Shown here piece after piece: positions 50,545-51,376 of a stretch of DNA of 51,376 nucleotides. Source of the DNA: an uncultured Actinomycetes bacterium (GTDB taxonomy: Bacteria; Actinomycetota; Acidimicrobiia; Acidimicrobiales; RAAP-2). The stretch is taken from contig CAIQEU010000016.1 of assembly GCA_903870905.1 (NCBI GenBank), positions 1-51,376 on the forward strand. The letters run 5' to 3'. Each line of letters begins with the position of its first letter. Position 1 is the stretch's first letter. The notes under the pieces are model-generated. The model was not told where the DNA came from and ran no database searches. It saw only the letters and a list, made by a program, of their open reading frames with translations. Both the position numbers and the translations under genes were made by a program.

Positions 50545-51376
50545 TCAGCCCTCGGTCCGCCCGAGCAACTCTCGAGCGTGCGCTCGGGCCACGGATGAGT
50601 CGGGCGATCCCGACAGCATCCGGGCGATCTCCACCTCCCGCTCGTTGGGGCTCAGGAGGTGGACATCGGTTCGTACGAGGAGTTCATTGTCGTGCTTGAT
50701 CACCGCGTAGTGTGCCGTTGCTCGCGCCGCCACCTGAGGAAGGTGCGTCACCACGAAGACCTGCGCAGTAGCGGCGACGTTGGCGAGGAGGTCGGCCAAG
50801 GCGGTCGCAGCCACGCCACCGACACCGGCGTCGACTTCGTCGAAGACGAGCGCTCGCGGACCATTGGGAACTGCGAGGTGCAATGCCAACATAATCCGGG
50901 AGAGTTCGCCGCCTGAAGCGACGCGAGTGAGTTCGAGTGGTCGCATCCCAGCGTTGGCACTGAAGAGGAACGTCACGTCATCACCACCATCGTCCACTCC
51001 CACGACGACCTCGAAGCGAGCTGCCGCCATTTGGAGATCGACGAGGGTGTTGGTCACCTGCTCGGCCAACTCGGGAGCGGCAGCGCGGCGCTGCTCGTAG
51101 AGCAGGGCCTCCCGATCTGCGCAGATGGCCACTGCTTCTTCGAGCGCGGTCTCGATGGCAGCGCGGTCCGTACCGAGCCGTGCAGCGTCGAGGATCTCCC
51201 GCCTCAGGCGCTCTCGGGTGGCGATGAGCGTTTCGAGGTCACCTCCATAGCGACGGAGCAAATCCCGCAAGACCTGGAGCCGAGCCGCCACCGCATCTTG
51301 GCGAGCCGGATCTGCCTCCACCACGTCCGAAAGGCGCGACAGCGTCCGTGAGAACTCATCCGCGCTCGCCGCCAAG
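50545..51376 (-). CDS. recN: DNA repair protein RecN (N-terminal part outside the window)
   Basis: SMC-like ATPase acting in double-strand-break repair. Only the C-terminal 277 codons are present; the family is about 550-590 residues, and the frame is open to the window edge. Seen: part of the long coiled coil (ARLQVLRDLLRRYGGDLETLIA...), the ABC signature LTRVASGGELSRIMLAL, Walker B RALVFDEVDAGVGG, and FVVTHLPQVAARATAHYAV. The final TTG at the edge is an internal leucine, not a start. Its order next to pyrG matches the mycobacterial recN (Rv1696) to pyrG (Rv1699) arrangement. Confidence 0.95.
   Translation of the reverse strand, partial: LAASADEFSRTLSRLSDVVEADPARQDAVAARLQVLRDLLRRYGGDLETLIATRERLRREILDAARLGTDRAAIETALEEAVAICADREALLYEQRRAAAPELAEQVTNTLVDLQMAAARFEVVVGVDDGGDDVTFLFSANAGMRPLELTRVASGGELSRIMLALHLAVPNGPRALVFDEVDAGVGGVAATALADLLANVAATAQVFVVTHLPQVAARATAHYAVIKHDNELLVRTDVHLLSPNEREVEIARMLSGSPDSSVARAHARELLGRTEG

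Overview
The window is about 51.4 kb of high-GC, densely coded chromosome. Its gene content points to a deep-branching actinobacterium, most likely of the class Acidimicrobiia (an inference from content, not a phylogeny). It has a 20S proteasome/pupylation operon, a fused FO synthase for coenzyme F420, an actinobacterial-type CTP synthase/Nudix/XerD/ScpAB block, and many genes whose -10 box sits six bases before the start codon, as expected for leaderless mRNAs. I see no insertion sequence, prophage, CRISPR array, integron or plasmid gene. No gene-free stretch exceeds 300 bases; the longest (6113-6375) holds two inverted repeats.

Layout. 1-5706 (minus): mpa-dop-pup-prcB-prcA-pafA, with pafA cut by the window edge; Pup ends in Gly-Gly-Glu and so is ready for ligation. 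5876-6112 (plus): a small ferredoxin, divergent from mpa. 6376-8028 (minus): three small membrane proteins and trmI joined by stop/start overlaps. 8065-8472 (minus): a hotdog thioesterase. 8546-15541 (plus): transketolase, transaldolase, phosphoglucose isomerase, FO synthase and a small membrane protein. 15542-23456 (minus): gltB-gltD, then an acyl-CoA synthetase and a small helical protein. 23578-26865 (plus): thiO-thiS, a 52-residue ORF, a sulfotransferase and a PAQR/hemolysin III membrane protein, then tRNA-Pro(GGG). 27046-28050 (minus): an LPG-synthase-TM-like flippase-type protein, divergent from a TMEM175-like channel. 28143-33232 (plus): TMEM175-like, exonuclease III, M20 amidohydrolase, sulfatase, crotonase. 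33275-36746 (minus): gamma-carbonic-anhydrase-like protein, then zinc ribbon, Der GTPase and a PDZ/radical-SAM DUF512 protein. 36820-39285 (plus): ispH, a PhnZ-like HD protein and a GT2 glycosyltransferase. 39318-45497 (minus): scpA-scpB-rsuA/rluB-like-aroH-tyrA-aroA-cmk-plsC, an eight-gene operon in which every junction overlaps. 45576-46556 (plus): trpS. 46553-51376 (minus): recN (partial)-pyrG-Nudix-xerD, then an M50 protease.

How genes work together. The proteasome operon encodes tag, ligase, depupylase, unfoldase and both core subunits. Tkt/Tal/Pgi form the non-oxidative pentose phosphate section, next to F420 biosynthesis. GltBD assimilates ammonia. The scpAB operon links chromosome condensation to rRNA modification, the chorismate-to-prephenate branch, EPSP synthase, CMP kinase and phosphatidate synthesis.

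I found no clearly new multi-gene system. The features most worth checking are the rigid six-base spacing between -10 box and start codon at 12 gene heads, the three-gene small-membrane-protein module coupled to trmI, an apparently leaderless 11-codon ORF overlapping the sulfotransferase start, and enzymes whose expected catalytic or metal residues are replaced (crotonase, gamma-carbonic-anhydrase-like protein).
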